From Nocardioides luti (GTDB taxonomy: Bacteria; Actinomycetota; Actinomycetes; Propionibacteriales; Nocardioidaceae), in the NCBI RefSeq assembly GCF_014212315.1, contig NZ_JACKXE010000001.1:2356001-2420000 (forward strand): a DNA stretch of 64,000 bases, given 5' to 3'. The translations under genes and the position numbers were made by a program. Shown here piece by piece: positions 54,853 to 63,759 of this stretch (positions are counted from its first letter, which is position 1; each line of letters starts with the position of its first letter). The notes beneath the pieces are model-generated. The model was not told where the DNA came from. It saw nothing but the letters and a program-made list of their open reading frames with translations, and ran no database searches.

Positions 54853-56029
54853 CACGGCGTACCTCGCCGTTGCCGACCAGGAAGCGGGTCCCCGCCAGCG
54901 CCTCGGGCACGTCGCCGGCCACGGCCGCCGTCACGAGCACCTGCTCGGCGCCCGCCACGAGCTCGGCCAGCTGCGCGCGCCGCTCGGTGTCGAGCTCGGC
55001 GAAGACGTCGTCGAGGATCAGGATCGGGTCGTCGCCGTCCGCGCGGAGCAGGTCGTACGACGCCAGCCGGAGCGCCAGCGCGAACGACCACGACTCCCCG
55101 TGGGACGCGTAGCCCTTGACCGGCAGCCGCAGCCCGGTCTCGCCGGAGTCGGAGGGCGCGCTCTCGCCGGGGCCGTGGCCCAGGGTCAGGACCAGCTCGT
55201 CGCGGTGCGGCCCCACCAGCGAGATGCCGCGGTCGAGCTCGTCGTTGCGGCGCCGCTCGAGCTCGGCCAGCAGCGCGTCGGTGAGCGCGGAGCGGTCGAG
55301 CGTCGCGGGCAGCTCGAAGGAGGAGCGGTAGGCGATCTCGGCGTCGTCGCGCGACGCCCCCCGCGCGACGGTCTCGTAGGCCTTGCCGACGTAGGGCCGC
55401 AGCTGCTCGACGAGCTCGATCCGCTCGGCCAGCAGCTCCGCGCCGGTGCGGGCCAGGTGCGCGTCCCAGACGCCGAGCGTCGAGAGCGCACTCTCCTGCG
55501 AGGAGCTGCCGCGGCGCGCCTGGCCGGCGGTCTTGAGCAGCGAGTTGCGCTGGCGCAGCACTCGGTCGTAGTCGGAGCGGACGCCGGCGAGCCGCGGCGT
55601 GCGCAGCACCAGCAGGTCGTCGAGGAACTTGCGACGGTCCGACGGGTCGCCCTTGACCAGGGTCAGGTCCTCGGGGGAAAAGACCACGGTGCGGACCAGG
55701 CCGAGGAGCTCGCGGGCCCGGGGGAGCGGCGACCGGTTGATCCGGGCGCGGTTCGAGCGGCCGGGGTTGAGCTCGACCTCGAGGATCGCGGTGCGCCCGT
55801 CCTTGACCACCGCGGCCCGCACGATCGCCTGCTCGGTGCCGGCCCGCACCAGGGGCGCGTCGCTGGCGACCCGGTGCGAGGACAGCCGGGAGAGGTAGTC
55901 GATCGCCTCGACCAGGTTGGTCTTGCCCTGTCCGTTGCGGCCGATGAACGCCGTGACGCCCGGCTCCAGCGCGACGTCCGCGCTGGCGTACGAGCGGAAG
56001 TCGTGCAGGGTCAGGTGCGAGACGTACAC
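54845..56029 (-). CDS. recF: RecF, recombination mediator and SMC-like ATPase
   Basis: RecF helps load RecA at gaps and forks. The 394-residue protein begins [15 protein letters not shown], has Walker [15 protein letters not shown] (about 30-43), and the C-terminal [12 protein letters not shown] (Walker B and D loop) of the SMC/ABC-type ATPases. The GTG start gives the typical N-terminus. It lies 10 bp downstream of gnd. Confidence 0.96.
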   Translation of the reverse strand: MYVSHLTLHDFRSYASADVALEPGVTAFIGRNGQGKTNLVEAIDYLSRLSSHRVASDAPLVRAGTEQAIVRAAVVKDGRTAILEVELNPGRSNRARINRSPLPRARELLGLVRTVVFSPEDLTLVKGDPSDRRKFLDDLLVLRTPRLAGVRSDYDRVLRQRNSLLKTAGQARRGSSSQESALSTLGVWDAHLARTGAELLAERIELVEQLRPYVGKAYETVARGASRDDAEIAYRSSFELPATLDRSALTDALLAELERRRNDELDRGISLVGPHRDELVLTLGHGPGESAPSDSGETGLRLPVKGYASHGESWSFALALRLASYDLLRADGDDPILILDDVFAELDTERRAQLAELVAGAEQVLVTAAVAGDVPEALAGTRFLVGNGEVRRDD

Positions 56030-56039
56030 GGCACGGGCA

Positions 56040-56948
56040 TCAGGGGGTCGGGTTCGCGTCGCCGCCGACGGGCGGCTCGGTGTGCACGGCGTGACCGCCG
56101 AACTGGTTGCGCATGGCGGCGATCGCCTTCATGGCGGGGCTGTCGTCCTGGCGCGAGGTGAACCGGGCGAAGAGCGAGGCGGCGATGACGTTCATCGGCA
56201 CGGCGTTGTCGATGGCCGCCTCGACGGTCCAGCGGCCCTCGCCCGAGTCGTCGGCGTAGCCCGAGAGCTTCTCGAGGTGGGTGTCGTCCTCGAGCGCGGC
56301 GACCAGCAGGTCGAGGAGCCAGGAGCGGATCACGGTGCCGGAGCGCCACGAGTCGAAGACCTCGGTGACGTTGTCGATCAGGTCGACCTTCTCGAGCAGC
56401 TCCCAGCCCTCGGCGTAGCTCTGCATCATGGCGTACTCGATGCCGTTGTGGACCATCTTGGCGAAGTGGCCGGCGCCGGGGTTCTTGCCGGCGTGCACGA
56501 AGCCACCCTCCTCCGGCTTGAGGGTGTCCAGGGCCGGCTGGACCTTCGCGACGTTCTCGTCGGAGCCGCCGCACATCAGCGCGTAGCCGTTCTTCAGGCC
56601 CCAGACGCCGCCGGAGACGCCGCAGTCGACGAACCCGACGCCCTGCCTGGCGAGCAGCTCGGCGTTCACGGCGTCGTCGGTGTACTTCGAGTTGCCGCCG
56701 TCGACGACCAGGTCGCCGTCACCGAGCAGCTCGCCGAGCGCCTTGACGGTCTCCCAGGTGGGGTCGCCTGCGGGCACCATCACCCAGACGACCTTGGGGG
56801 ACGGCAGCTTCTCGACGAGCTCCTCGAGGCTCGCGACGTCGCTGACGTCGGGGTTGCGGTCGTAGCCGACGACGGTGTGCCCGCCGTCGCGCAGGCGGGT
56901 CCGCATGTTCCCGCCCATCTTGCCGAGTCCGACGAGGCCGATGTCCAT
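56040..56948 (-). CDS. gnd: 6-phosphogluconate dehydrogenase (decarboxylating), short form
   Basis: It oxidises 6-phosphogluconate to ribulose-5-phosphate and CO2 in the pentose phosphate pathway. At 302 residues it is the short, GndA-like form. Motifs are [12 protein letters not shown] (Rossmann), VDGGNSKY, the catalytic [12 protein letters not shown] and [13 protein letters not shown]. Short forms generally use NAD. It sits between dnaN and recF, a common arrangement in this group. Confidence 0.95.
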   Translation of the reverse strand: MDIGLVGLGKMGGNMRTRLRDGGHTVVGYDRNPDVSDVASLEELVEKLPSPKVVWVMVPAGDPTWETVKALGELLGDGDLVVDGGNSKYTDDAVNAELLARQGVGFVDCGVSGGVWGLKNGYALMCGGSDENVAKVQPALDTLKPEEGGFVHAGKNPGAGHFAKMVHNGIEYAMMQSYAEGWELLEKVDLIDNVTEVFDSWRSGTVIRSWLLDLLVAALEDDTHLEKLSGYADDSGEGRWTVEAAIDNAVPMNVIAASLFARFTSRQDDSPAMKAIAAMRNQFGGHAVHTEPPVGGDANPTP

Positions 56949-56974
56949 GCGTTGAGTCCTTCGCGGTGAGCGGG

Positions 56975-58114
56975 TTACGAGAGCAGGCGGCGCGGCATGA
57001 GCAGGTAGCGGAAGGGCGAGTCCTCGTCGCCCTCACCGACCGAACCGCTGATGACCACCGGCTTGGAGGCCTGGGTGAAGGCGAGCTCGACCACGGACTG
57101 CTCGATGGCGCTCAGCCCGTCGAGCAGGAACTGCGGGTTGAACCCCGTGGTGATGTCCTCGCCCTCGATGGTCGCCTCGATCGACTCGGAGGCCTGGGCC
57201 TCGTCGCCGGAGCCGGCGTCCAGGGTGAGCACGCCGTCGCTGAAGGCCAGCTGCACGGCGGTGTTGCGCTCGGCCACGAGCGCGACGCGCTTGACCGACT
57301 CGATCAGCGCGGCGCGGTCGACCTTGGCCACGGTCTGGTGCTCGGCCGGGAACAGGCTGCGCACCTTGGGGAACTCCCCGTCGAGCAGGCGGGTGGTGGT
57401 CCGGCGTACGCCGCCGGGGGCCGCGCCCTCGAAGCCGATGATGCCCTCGCCCGAGCCGGAGGCGGCCAGCGCGATGGTGACCTCGCTGCCGGCGGTCAGC
57501 GACTTGGCCGTGTCGCCGAGCACCTTGGCGGGTACCAGGGCGGCGATCGACTCGTCGGGGGTCCGGGGGCTCCAGCCGACCTCGCGGTGGGAGAGCCGGA
57601 AGCGGTCGGTGGCCAGGAGCGAGATCGTCGAGCCGTCGATCTCGATCCGGACGCCGGTCAGGACCGGCAGCATGTCGTCGCGGCCGGCGGCCGTGACCGC
57701 CTGGGCGACGGCGTGCGCGAACTGGTCGCTCTGCACGGTGCCGGTGGCGGCGGGCATGTCGGGCAGCGACGGGTAGTCGTCGACCGGCATCGTCTGGAGG
57801 CTGAAGCGGGCCGAGCCGCAGGTCAGCGAGACCCGGGCGCCGTCGAGCACCATCTCGACCGGCTTGGCCGGGAGGCTGCGGCAGATGTCGGCGAGCAGGC
57901 GACCGCTGACCAGCGCGCGACCCTCGTCCGCGACGTCCGCCTTCAGCGTCGCCCGGGCGGAGGTCTCGTAGTCGAAGGTCGAGAGCACCAGGCCCTCGTC
58001 GCTCGCGTCGATGAGCAGACCGGCGAGGACGGGGACGCTGGGGCGGACCGGGAGGCTGCGAGCAGCCCAGGCGACGGCATCGGCGAGCACGTCGCGCTCG
58101 ACGCGGAACTTCAC
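56975..58114 (-). CDS. dnaN: DNA polymerase III beta subunit (sliding clamp)
   Basis: The replication clamp, 379 residues, with the three-domain clamp pattern: MKFRVERDVLADAV at the start, LPDMPAATG-type linkers, and the C-terminal PVVISGS and YLLMPRRLL ending that forms the client-binding region. It lies 26 bp upstream of gnd and across the origin from dnaA. Confidence 0.98.
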   Translation of the reverse strand: MKFRVERDVLADAVAWAARSLPVRPSVPVLAGLLIDASDEGLVLSTFDYETSARATLKADVADEGRALVSGRLLADICRSLPAKPVEMVLDGARVSLTCGSARFSLQTMPVDDYPSLPDMPAATGTVQSDQFAHAVAQAVTAAGRDDMLPVLTGVRIEIDGSTISLLATDRFRLSHREVGWSPRTPDESIAALVPAKVLGDTAKSLTAGSEVTIALAASGSGEGIIGFEGAAPGGVRRTTTRLLDGEFPKVRSLFPAEHQTVAKVDRAALIESVKRVALVAERNTAVQLAFSDGVLTLDAGSGDEAQASESIEATIEGEDITTGFNPQFLLDGLSAIEQSVVELAFTQASKPVVISGSVGEGDEDSPFRYLLMPRRLLS

Positions 58115-58566
58115 GGTGGGCCCTTCGGTGGTGAGTCAGCAGCTTCTGGGAGGTGAATCCTGCCATGCGGGGCACGAGCGCGGGAGGTTCGGTGCGGTTT
58201 CTTGTGGTCCGGTACGCCGGCCGGCAGGTGTGCGGGGGAGCGGTCCGTCGGGGCTTGTCCACAGGTCGGGGCCCGGATGGATGTTTGCGAGTGATCGATC
58301 TGGTTGGAGGTGAGTCGTAGTCATAGCAACGGTGGAATCTGTGGAGAGACCGCATCGTCGCAGGTCAGCCCTCGCAACCGTGGTGCACAGGGGCTGTGGA
58401 GGAGCGGGACGACACGTCGCGGGGGGCTGTGCACTCGGCGGCCGCCGAGGGGGTTTCCCCCGGTTCGTCCACAGGCAGATCGAGGTCGTGTGCTCCGGGC
58501 CCACACCTCATCCACAGGCCGGCGAACCACACGAACCTGTCGTGCTGCGCGCCGTGGACGAGCCGC
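58115..58566. promoter_or_regulatory. oriC region between dnaN and dnaA
   Basis: A 452-bp non-coding region with several DnaA boxes: TTGTCCACA (58255-58263), TTCGTCCACA (58464-58473), TCATCCACA (58508-58516), a TCGTCCACG on the minus strand near 58551-58560, and weaker CTGTGGA-type sites near 58340 and 58395. The dnaA-dnaN spacer is the origin in actinobacteria. It also carries the dnaN promoter. Confidence 0.88.
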
Positions 58567-60111
58567 TCAGGACTGGCGGGCCTGCATCTTCACGCGGTTG
58601 GTGAGCTCGCTGACCTGGTTGAAGACGGCCCGGCGCTCGGCGAGTAGCTGGTTGATCTTGCGGTCGGCGTACATCACCGTCGTGTGGTCCCGGTTGCCGA
58701 ACTGCGCGCCGATCTTGGGCAGCGAGAGGTCGGTGAGCTCGCGGCAGAGGTACATCGCGATCTGGCGGGCCATCACCAGGTGCCGGCCGCGGCTCGGGCC
58801 GGTGAGCTCCTCGATCGAGAGCCCGAAGTAGGCGGCCGTCTGGGCGATGATCAGCGCCGCGGTGATCTCCGGCTCGCCGCCCTCGGGGATCAGGTCCTTG
58901 AGCACGATCTCGGCCAGGGTCATGTCGACCTCCTGGCGGTTCAGGTTCGCGAACGCCGTCACCCGGATCAGCGCGCCCTCGAGCTCGCGGATGTTGGTCT
59001 GGATCTTCGAGGCGATGAACTCCAGCACGTCCGGCGGGGCGGTGAGCCGGTCCATCGCGGCCTTCTTGCGCAGGATCGCGATGCGGGTCTCGAGGTCGGG
59101 GGGCTGGACGTCGGTGATCAGTCCCCACTCGAACCGGTTGCGCAGCCGGTCCTCGAGCGCCTCGAGGCGCTTGGGCGCGCGGTCGGAGGTCAGCACGATC
59201 TGCTTGTTGGCGTTGTGGAGGGTGTTGAACGTGTGGAAGAACTCCTCCTGCGTCTGGGTCTTCCCCTCCAGGAACTGGATGTCGTCGATCAGCAGCACGT
59301 CCACGTCGCGGTAGCGCCGCTTGAAGCGGTCCTGCCGGTCGTCGCGGATCGCGTTGATGAACTCGTTGGTGAACTCCTCGCTGGAGACGTAGCGCACCTT
59401 GGCCCCGGAGTAGAGGCTGCGCACGTAGTGGCCGATCGCGTGGAGCAGGTGGGTCTTGCCCAGGCCGGAGTCGCCGTAGACGAGGAGCGGGTTGTACGCC
59501 TTGCCGGGTGCCTCGGCCACGGCGACGGCCGCGGCGTGGGGGAAGCGGTTCGACGAGCCGATGACGAAGGTCTCGAAGGTGTACTTCGGGTTGAGGCGGG
59601 TCTCCAGCGCGGTGGTCTGCCGCTGCAGGGACTCCTGGGACTCCGGCACCGGCACCGGCTGGGGGGCCCGCTCGAGCGGGTGCTGCTGGATTGTCGACAT
59701 GTCGATCTCTCGACTCATCGGCTGGTCGATGTGCTCCACGGGCTCGGGCAGCGCCTGGTCGTCGAGCTGGGTGTTGACCGTCACCGCGATCCGGATCTCG
59801 CGGCCGAACGCGACGGCGAGCGCGTCCTCGAGCTGGCCGCGAAGCCGGCCCTCGAGCTGGCCGCGGGTGAACTCGTTGGGCACGGCGATGATCGCGGTGC
59901 TCTCGTGGAGGGTGACCGGCTCGCTGGCGCGCAGCCAGGCGCGCTGGTTCGGCTGGAGGTCGTCGACGACGCCCCGCCACGCCGTGGCGAGGTCCCGGTC
60001 GGTGTCGCGTCCGGGCTCCCGCCCGGGGTCCCTGCCGTTGCCAGTGTCCGAGGTGCTCTGGTCCACGGGTGCTGCCGCCTTCTGCTGTCGTCGCGCGTCG
60101 TCGGGACCCAT
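58567..60111 (-). CDS. dnaA: Chromosomal replication initiator DnaA
   Basis: DnaA (514 residues) binds origin boxes and opens the DNA. Domain I is at the N-terminus, followed by a variable linker. The AAA+ domain has GDSGLGKTHLLHAIG (Walker A, about 210) and VLLIDDIQF (Walker B). The C-terminal domain IV has the signature GNRDHTTVMYA. ATG at 60111 (MGPDDARRQQ) follows a GGAGAG site; frames further upstream run into the DnaA-box region. Confidence 0.98.
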   Translation of the reverse strand: MGPDDARRQQKAAAPVDQSTSDTGNGRDPGREPGRDTDRDLATAWRGVVDDLQPNQRAWLRASEPVTLHESTAIIAVPNEFTRGQLEGRLRGQLEDALAVAFGREIRIAVTVNTQLDDQALPEPVEHIDQPMSREIDMSTIQQHPLERAPQPVPVPESQESLQRQTTALETRLNPKYTFETFVIGSSNRFPHAAAVAVAEAPGKAYNPLLVYGDSGLGKTHLLHAIGHYVRSLYSGAKVRYVSSEEFTNEFINAIRDDRQDRFKRRYRDVDVLLIDDIQFLEGKTQTQEEFFHTFNTLHNANKQIVLTSDRAPKRLEALEDRLRNRFEWGLITDVQPPDLETRIAILRKKAAMDRLTAPPDVLEFIASKIQTNIRELEGALIRVTAFANLNRQEVDMTLAEIVLKDLIPEGGEPEITAALIIAQTAAYFGLSIEELTGPSRGRHLVMARQIAMYLCRELTDLSLPKIGAQFGNRDHTTVMYADRKINQLLAERRAVFNQVSELTNRVKMQARQS

Positions 60112-60634
60112 GCTCTCCGCCGACCCCGCCGATGTGCAGGAGAATCCGGAAGTCCGAGCCCTGAGCCGATTTCTTTCCACAGCTTTGTCCACAAGCTGTG
60201 AACCCACCCCGTCCACTGTGGAGAGGATCGTCCCGGCAGGCCCGCGAACGCGTCCCGGATCAGCGTTTCCGCAGGTCAGATGGCCTGTGACCACCGTTGT
60301 GGCGGGGGTCACACCACCGGTCGACCTGGGGATGTCCGGGGGCTGCGGGCCCCGTCGGAAGGGGCGAACGTAACAAGGTGCGGGGGGCGGGAGCAAGACG
60401 TCATCCACAGGCTGGGGCGGACCCGGTCGCGGTGGGTTTGACCCTGTGGATTGCCAGCGCGTACCGTTGGCCGGTCACCCGGTGTCGACGGGTTGCCGCA
60501 TGTCCACGGGACAGCACGACGTCCGTGGGTCTGCGGTGCCAGTTGAATGGGTCCCACCGCGCCGTCCGGCGTGGTGACCCGGCACTGCCGATCCGCCGGC
60601 GTGGCTGCCCCTGAACCACCATGGAGAGAAGCTC
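60112..60634. promoter_or_regulatory. dnaA-rpmH intergenic region with DnaA boxes
   Basis: This 523-bp divergent spacer carries promoters for dnaA and rpmH. TTGTCCACA (60185-60193) overlaps the central part of a 23-bp dyad (arms CACAGCTT and AAGCTGTG, 60178-60200). Other box-like sites are TTTCCACAG (60174-60182), TCCACTGTGGA (60212-60222), TCATCCACA (60401-60409) and AATCCACAGG near 60444-60453. They suggest DnaA autoregulation. No coding sequence is seen. Confidence 0.75.
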
Positions 60635-60772
60635 GTGAGCAAGCGTACGTACCAGCCGAACAACCGCCGCCGCCACAAGGTGCACGGATTCCGTCTGCGG
60701 ATGCGCACCCGTGCGGGTCGCAGCATCCTGGCGTCGCGTCGCCGCAAGGGCCGCAAGAGCCTGGCCGTCTGA
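60635..60772 (+). CDS. rpmH: 50S ribosomal protein L34
   Basis: L34 (45 residues) has the invariant [26 protein letters not shown] and [11 protein letters not shown] phrases. The GTG start at 60635 follows GGAGAG. It starts the plus-strand origin-side operon, 17 bp before rnpA. Confidence 0.97.
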   Translation: MSKRTYQPNNRRRHKVHGFRLRMRTRAGRSILASRRRKGRKSLAV

Positions 60773-60789
60773 GGGCTGCTCCACACCTC

Positions 60790-61134
60790 GTGCTGCCTTC
60801 GGCCCACCGGCTGAGGGACGGCGACTCCTTTCGCACCGCGGTCCGCCGCGGCAGGCGGGCGGGTTCGCGGACCCTCGTGGTCCATCTCGTCGCCCCTGGC
60901 GACGGGGTGGACGCCTCGACCCCCCGGGTGGGCTTCGTGGTCAGCAAGGCCGTGGGCAACGCCGTCCTCCGCAACCGCGTGAAGCGCCGTCTCCGCCACC
61001 TCGCCCGGGAGCACGTCTCGACGCTCCCGGGCTCTGCTGTGCTCGTGGTCAGGGCGCTGCCGGCTGCGGCCGCGGCGTCCTACGAGGAACTCGGCGCCGA
61101 CCTCACGCGTTCCCTCCACCGGGTGCTCCCATGA
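60790..61134 (+). CDS. rnpA: Ribonuclease P protein component
   Basis: The 114-residue protein subunit of RNase P, which helps mature tRNA 5' ends. Motifs: [20 protein letters not shown] (the RNR motif) and [13 protein letters not shown] at 60790 ([11 protein letters not shown]) is the conserved start; upstream in-frame codons overlap rpmH. It lies just before yidD. Confidence 0.95.
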   Translation: MLPSAHRLRDGDSFRTAVRRGRRAGSRTLVVHLVAPGDGVDASTPRVGFVVSKAVGNAVLRNRVKRRLRHLAREHVSTLPGSAVLVVRALPAAAAASYEELGADLTRSLHRVLP

Positions 61135-61138
61135 ACGG

Positions 61139-61402
61139 GTGGACACGGTGAAGTACGTCCTGATCGGCCTGCTGCGGGCCTACCGCGCCCTGATCAGCCC
61201 GCTCTACGGGCAGGTCTGCCGCTACCACCCGTCCTGCTCGGCCTACGCACTCGACGCGGTGCGCGAGCACGACAGCCTGCGCGGCAGCTGGCTCGCCGTA
61301 CGGCGCCTGGCCCGCTGCCATCCGTGGGCGGCCGGCGGCTACGACCCCGTCCCACCCCGTGTGCGCGCGGGAAGCCCCTCCATCCCCCAGCAAGGAGCCT
61401 GA
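61139..61402 (+). CDS. yidD: Membrane protein insertion efficiency factor YidD
   Basis: An 87-residue membrane-associated protein with the signature [15 protein letters not shown] and ALISPLYG. It aids YidC-dependent insertion. GTG at 61139 or 61148 can serve as start. It lies 4 bp after rnpA and 3 bp before yidC. Confidence 0.93.
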   Translation: MDTVKYVLIGLLRAYRALISPLYGQVCRYHPSCSAYALDAVREHDSLRGSWLAVRRLARCHPWAAGGYDPVPPRVRAGSPSIPQQGA

Positions 61403-61405
61403 CCC

Positions 61406-62395
61406 GTGGGTATCTTCGGTGACATCGGCGGCTTCATCATGACGCCGCTGTACTACGTGATCTCGGTGATCCTGGTCGGGTTCCACACCCTGCTCAGCAC
61501 CTTCATGGATCCCGACGGCGGTGCCACCTGGGTGCTGTCGATCGTCGGCCTCACGCTGGTCATCCGCACCGCGCTGATCCCGCTGTTCGTCAAGCAGATC
61601 AAGTCCAGCCGGAACATGCAGCTGATCCAGCCCAAGGTGAAGGAGCTGCAGAAGAAGTACGGCCACGACCGCGAGAAGCTCGCGGCCGAGACGATGAAGC
61701 TCTACAAGGACACGGGCACCAACCCGTTCGCGTCCTGCCTGCCGATCCTGCTCCAGATGCCGATCTTCCTGGCGCTGTTCCGCCTGCTCGACCAGGCTGC
61801 GAAGAACCAGAAGGCGCACGGCGTGCTGACCGTGGACCTGGCCAAGAAGTTCGGCGAGGCGAAGCTGTTCGGCTCGATCCCGATCAAGGACACCTTCCTC
61901 AAGGCGGACGGCAACACCGGCGTCATGGTGCTCGCGGCGATCCTCGTGGTGGGCATGACGGCCACGACGTTCCTCACCCAGCGCCAGCTGATGAGCAAGA
62001 ACATGCCGGCCGACGCGCTCAGCGGGCCCTACGCCCAGCAGCAGAAGCTGCTCCTCTACGTCCTCCCCGTCGTCTTCGCCGTCGGTGGCGTGGCGTTCCC
62101 GATCGGCGTCCTCTTCTACTGGACCACCTCCAACCTGTGGACGATGGGCCAGCAGTTCTACGTGATCCGCAACAACCCGGCCCCGGGCACCCCCGCCGAG
62201 CAGGCGAAGAAGGACCGGGACGCGGCCAAGGCCGCGCGCCGCGGCGGCCCGGCCGTCGTCGAGGTGGCGCCCGAGCCCGAGCCGGAGCGCCGGCCGAACA
62301 CCCGGCTGCAGCCGAAGAAGCAGTCCCGAGAGCAGCGCAAGAAGTCCGGTGGCAGGCCCACGGACACCCCGAAGAGCGAGGGAGACCAGCAGTGA
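61406..62395 (+). CDS. yidC: Membrane protein insertase YidC
   Basis: A 329-residue insertase with five or so hydrophobic segments, the conserved Arg in the groove (VIRTALIPLFVKQIKSSR), NPFASCLPILLQMPIFLALF, and FPIGVLFYWTTSNLWTMGQQ. The C-terminal tail is long, basic and Pro-rich. It lacks the large periplasmic domain, as usual for actinobacteria. The stop overlaps the jag start (GTGA). Confidence 0.96.
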   Translation: MGIFGDIGGFIMTPLYYVISVILVGFHTLLSTFMDPDGGATWVLSIVGLTLVIRTALIPLFVKQIKSSRNMQLIQPKVKELQKKYGHDREKLAAETMKLYKDTGTNPFASCLPILLQMPIFLALFRLLDQAAKNQKAHGVLTVDLAKKFGEAKLFGSIPIKDTFLKADGNTGVMVLAAILVVGMTATTFLTQRQLMSKNMPADALSGPYAQQQKLLLYVLPVVFAVGGVAFPIGVLFYWTTSNLWTMGQQFYVIRNNPAPGTPAEQAKKDRDAAKAARRGGPAVVEVAPEPEPERRPNTRLQPKKQSREQRKKSGGRPTDTPKSEGDQQ

Positions 62396-62976
62396 GCGAG
62401 AACGACCTGTCGAGCGAGACCGAGGCGACCGACGAGCAGATCGAGCAGGGACAGCCCGCCGAGGAGCAGGGTCCCGAGGGGACCGCCGCGGACACGGCGC
62501 CGGCACCCCGGCTGGACCGCGTCCAGCAGCTCGAGCAGGAGGGCGACATCGCCGCCGACTACCTCGAGGAGCTGCTCGACATCGCCGACCTCGACGGTGA
62601 CCTGGACATGGACGTCGAGGGCGACCGGGCGGCCGTCTCGATCGTCGGCGCCGACCTGCAGCAGCTCGTCGGTGCGCGTGGCGAGGTGCTCGACGCGCTG
62701 CAGGAGCTGACCCGGCTCGCGGTCTACCGCGAGACCGGTGAGCGCTCGCGGCTGATGCTCGACATCTCCGGTCACCGCGCCGCCAAGCGCGAGGAGCTGG
62801 TCGCGCTCGCCGAGAAGTCCATCGCGGAGGTCCGCGCCAGCGGCGAGTCCGTCTCGCTGGACCCGATGTCGCCGTTCGAGCGCAAGGTCGTCCACGACGC
62901 GGTCGCCGCGGCCGGGCTCAGCTCGGAGTCCGAGGGCGTGGAGCCGCGTCGCCACGTGGTGATCCTGCCCGCATGA
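62392..62976 (+). CDS. jag: Jag/KhpB RNA-binding protein (KH and R3H domains)
   Basis: A 194-residue cytosolic protein. The acidic N-terminus (about 1-55) replaces the Jag-N domain. A KH domain spans about 60-130 (VSIVGADLQQLVGARGEVLD), and R3H about 135-194 (LDPMSPFERKVVHDAV). It probably binds RNA and affects cell division or envelope genes. GTG at 62392 overlaps the yidC stop. Confidence 0.93.
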   Translation: MSENDLSSETEATDEQIEQGQPAEEQGPEGTAADTAPAPRLDRVQQLEQEGDIAADYLEELLDIADLDGDLDMDVEGDRAAVSIVGADLQQLVGARGEVLDALQELTRLAVYRETGERSRLMLDISGHRAAKREELVALAEKSIAEVRASGESVSLDPMSPFERKVVHDAVAAAGLSSESEGVEPRRHVVILPA

Positions 62977-63009
62977 CCTCGGCCCACCCGACGGCCACGG
63001 GGTGACCCG

Positions 63010-63759
63010 GTGACCGACGACGTTTCACGTGAAACACCCTCCGTGCCCGCTGTGGCCCGGAGGGTGTTTCCGCATGACCGACTGGCTCTGGCCGAGCGGT
63101 ACGCCGAGTTGCTGACCACCGAGGGAGTCGTCCGGGGTCTGATCGGCCCGCGCGAGGCGCCGCGGCTCTGGGACCGGCACCTGCTGAACTGCGCCGTGCT
63201 GGGCGAGCTGCTCCCCACGAACGCGACCGTGTGCGACATCGGCTCCGGCGCCGGCCTGCCCGGCCTGGTGCTCGGCATCGGCCGCCCTGACCTGCGGATC
63301 ACGCTGGTGGAGCCGCTGCTGCGCCGCACGACCTTCCTGAGTGAGGTCGTCGACGAGCTGGGCCTGGACCACGTGGAGGTGGTCCGGGGTCGGGCCGACG
63401 CCCTGCACGGCGAGCGCCGCTTCGACGTAGTGACCTCGCGAGCCGTGGCGCCGCTCGAGCGGCTCCTCGGCTGGTCGATGCCGCTGGTGGCCGCGACCGG
63501 CGCTCTGGTGGCGATGAAGGGCTCCTCCATCAACGAGGAGATCGAGGTCGCGGCGCCGGTCCTCCGGGAGCTGGGCTGCGCCGACCCCGAGGTCCACGTG
63601 CTCGGCGAGGACCTGCCGGAGTCCACCACCGTCGCCGTGCGGGTGGCCTGGGCCGACCCGAGCCGCGTATCGTGGCCGCCTGCGGTTGGACGTGACCGGC
63701 AGCCGGCTCCCGGCGCCCGTCGTCCCCGCACCACATCGAAGCGGAGGCGGCGCGCGTGA
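63010..63759 (+). CDS. rsmG: 16S rRNA (guanine-N7) methyltransferase RsmG
   Basis: RsmG (GidB) methylates G527 of 16S rRNA; loss gives low-level streptomycin resistance. The 249-residue protein has the SAM motif VCDIGSGAGLPGLVLGI, VEPLLRRTTFLSEV and VTSRAVAPLERLL. The C-terminus is Arg-rich. A parS site lies in the first codons and encodes VSRET. GTG at 63010 is the start. Confidence 0.95.
   Translation: MTDDVSRETPSVPAVARRVFPHDRLALAERYAELLTTEGVVRGLIGPREAPRLWDRHLLNCAVLGELLPTNATVCDIGSGAGLPGLVLGIGRPDLRITLVEPLLRRTTFLSEVVDELGLDHVEVVRGRADALHGERRFDVVTSRAVAPLERLLGWSMPLVAATGALVAMKGSSINEEIEVAAPVLRELGCADPEVHVLGEDLPESTTVAVRVAWADPSRVSWPPAVGRDRQPAPGARRPRTTSKRRRRA
63022..63035. promoter_or_regulatory. parS site in the rsmG 5' coding region
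   Basis: GTTTCACGTGAAAC, a perfect palindrome matching the conserved ParB binding site. It lies within codons 5-9 of rsmG. Confidence 0.92.
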
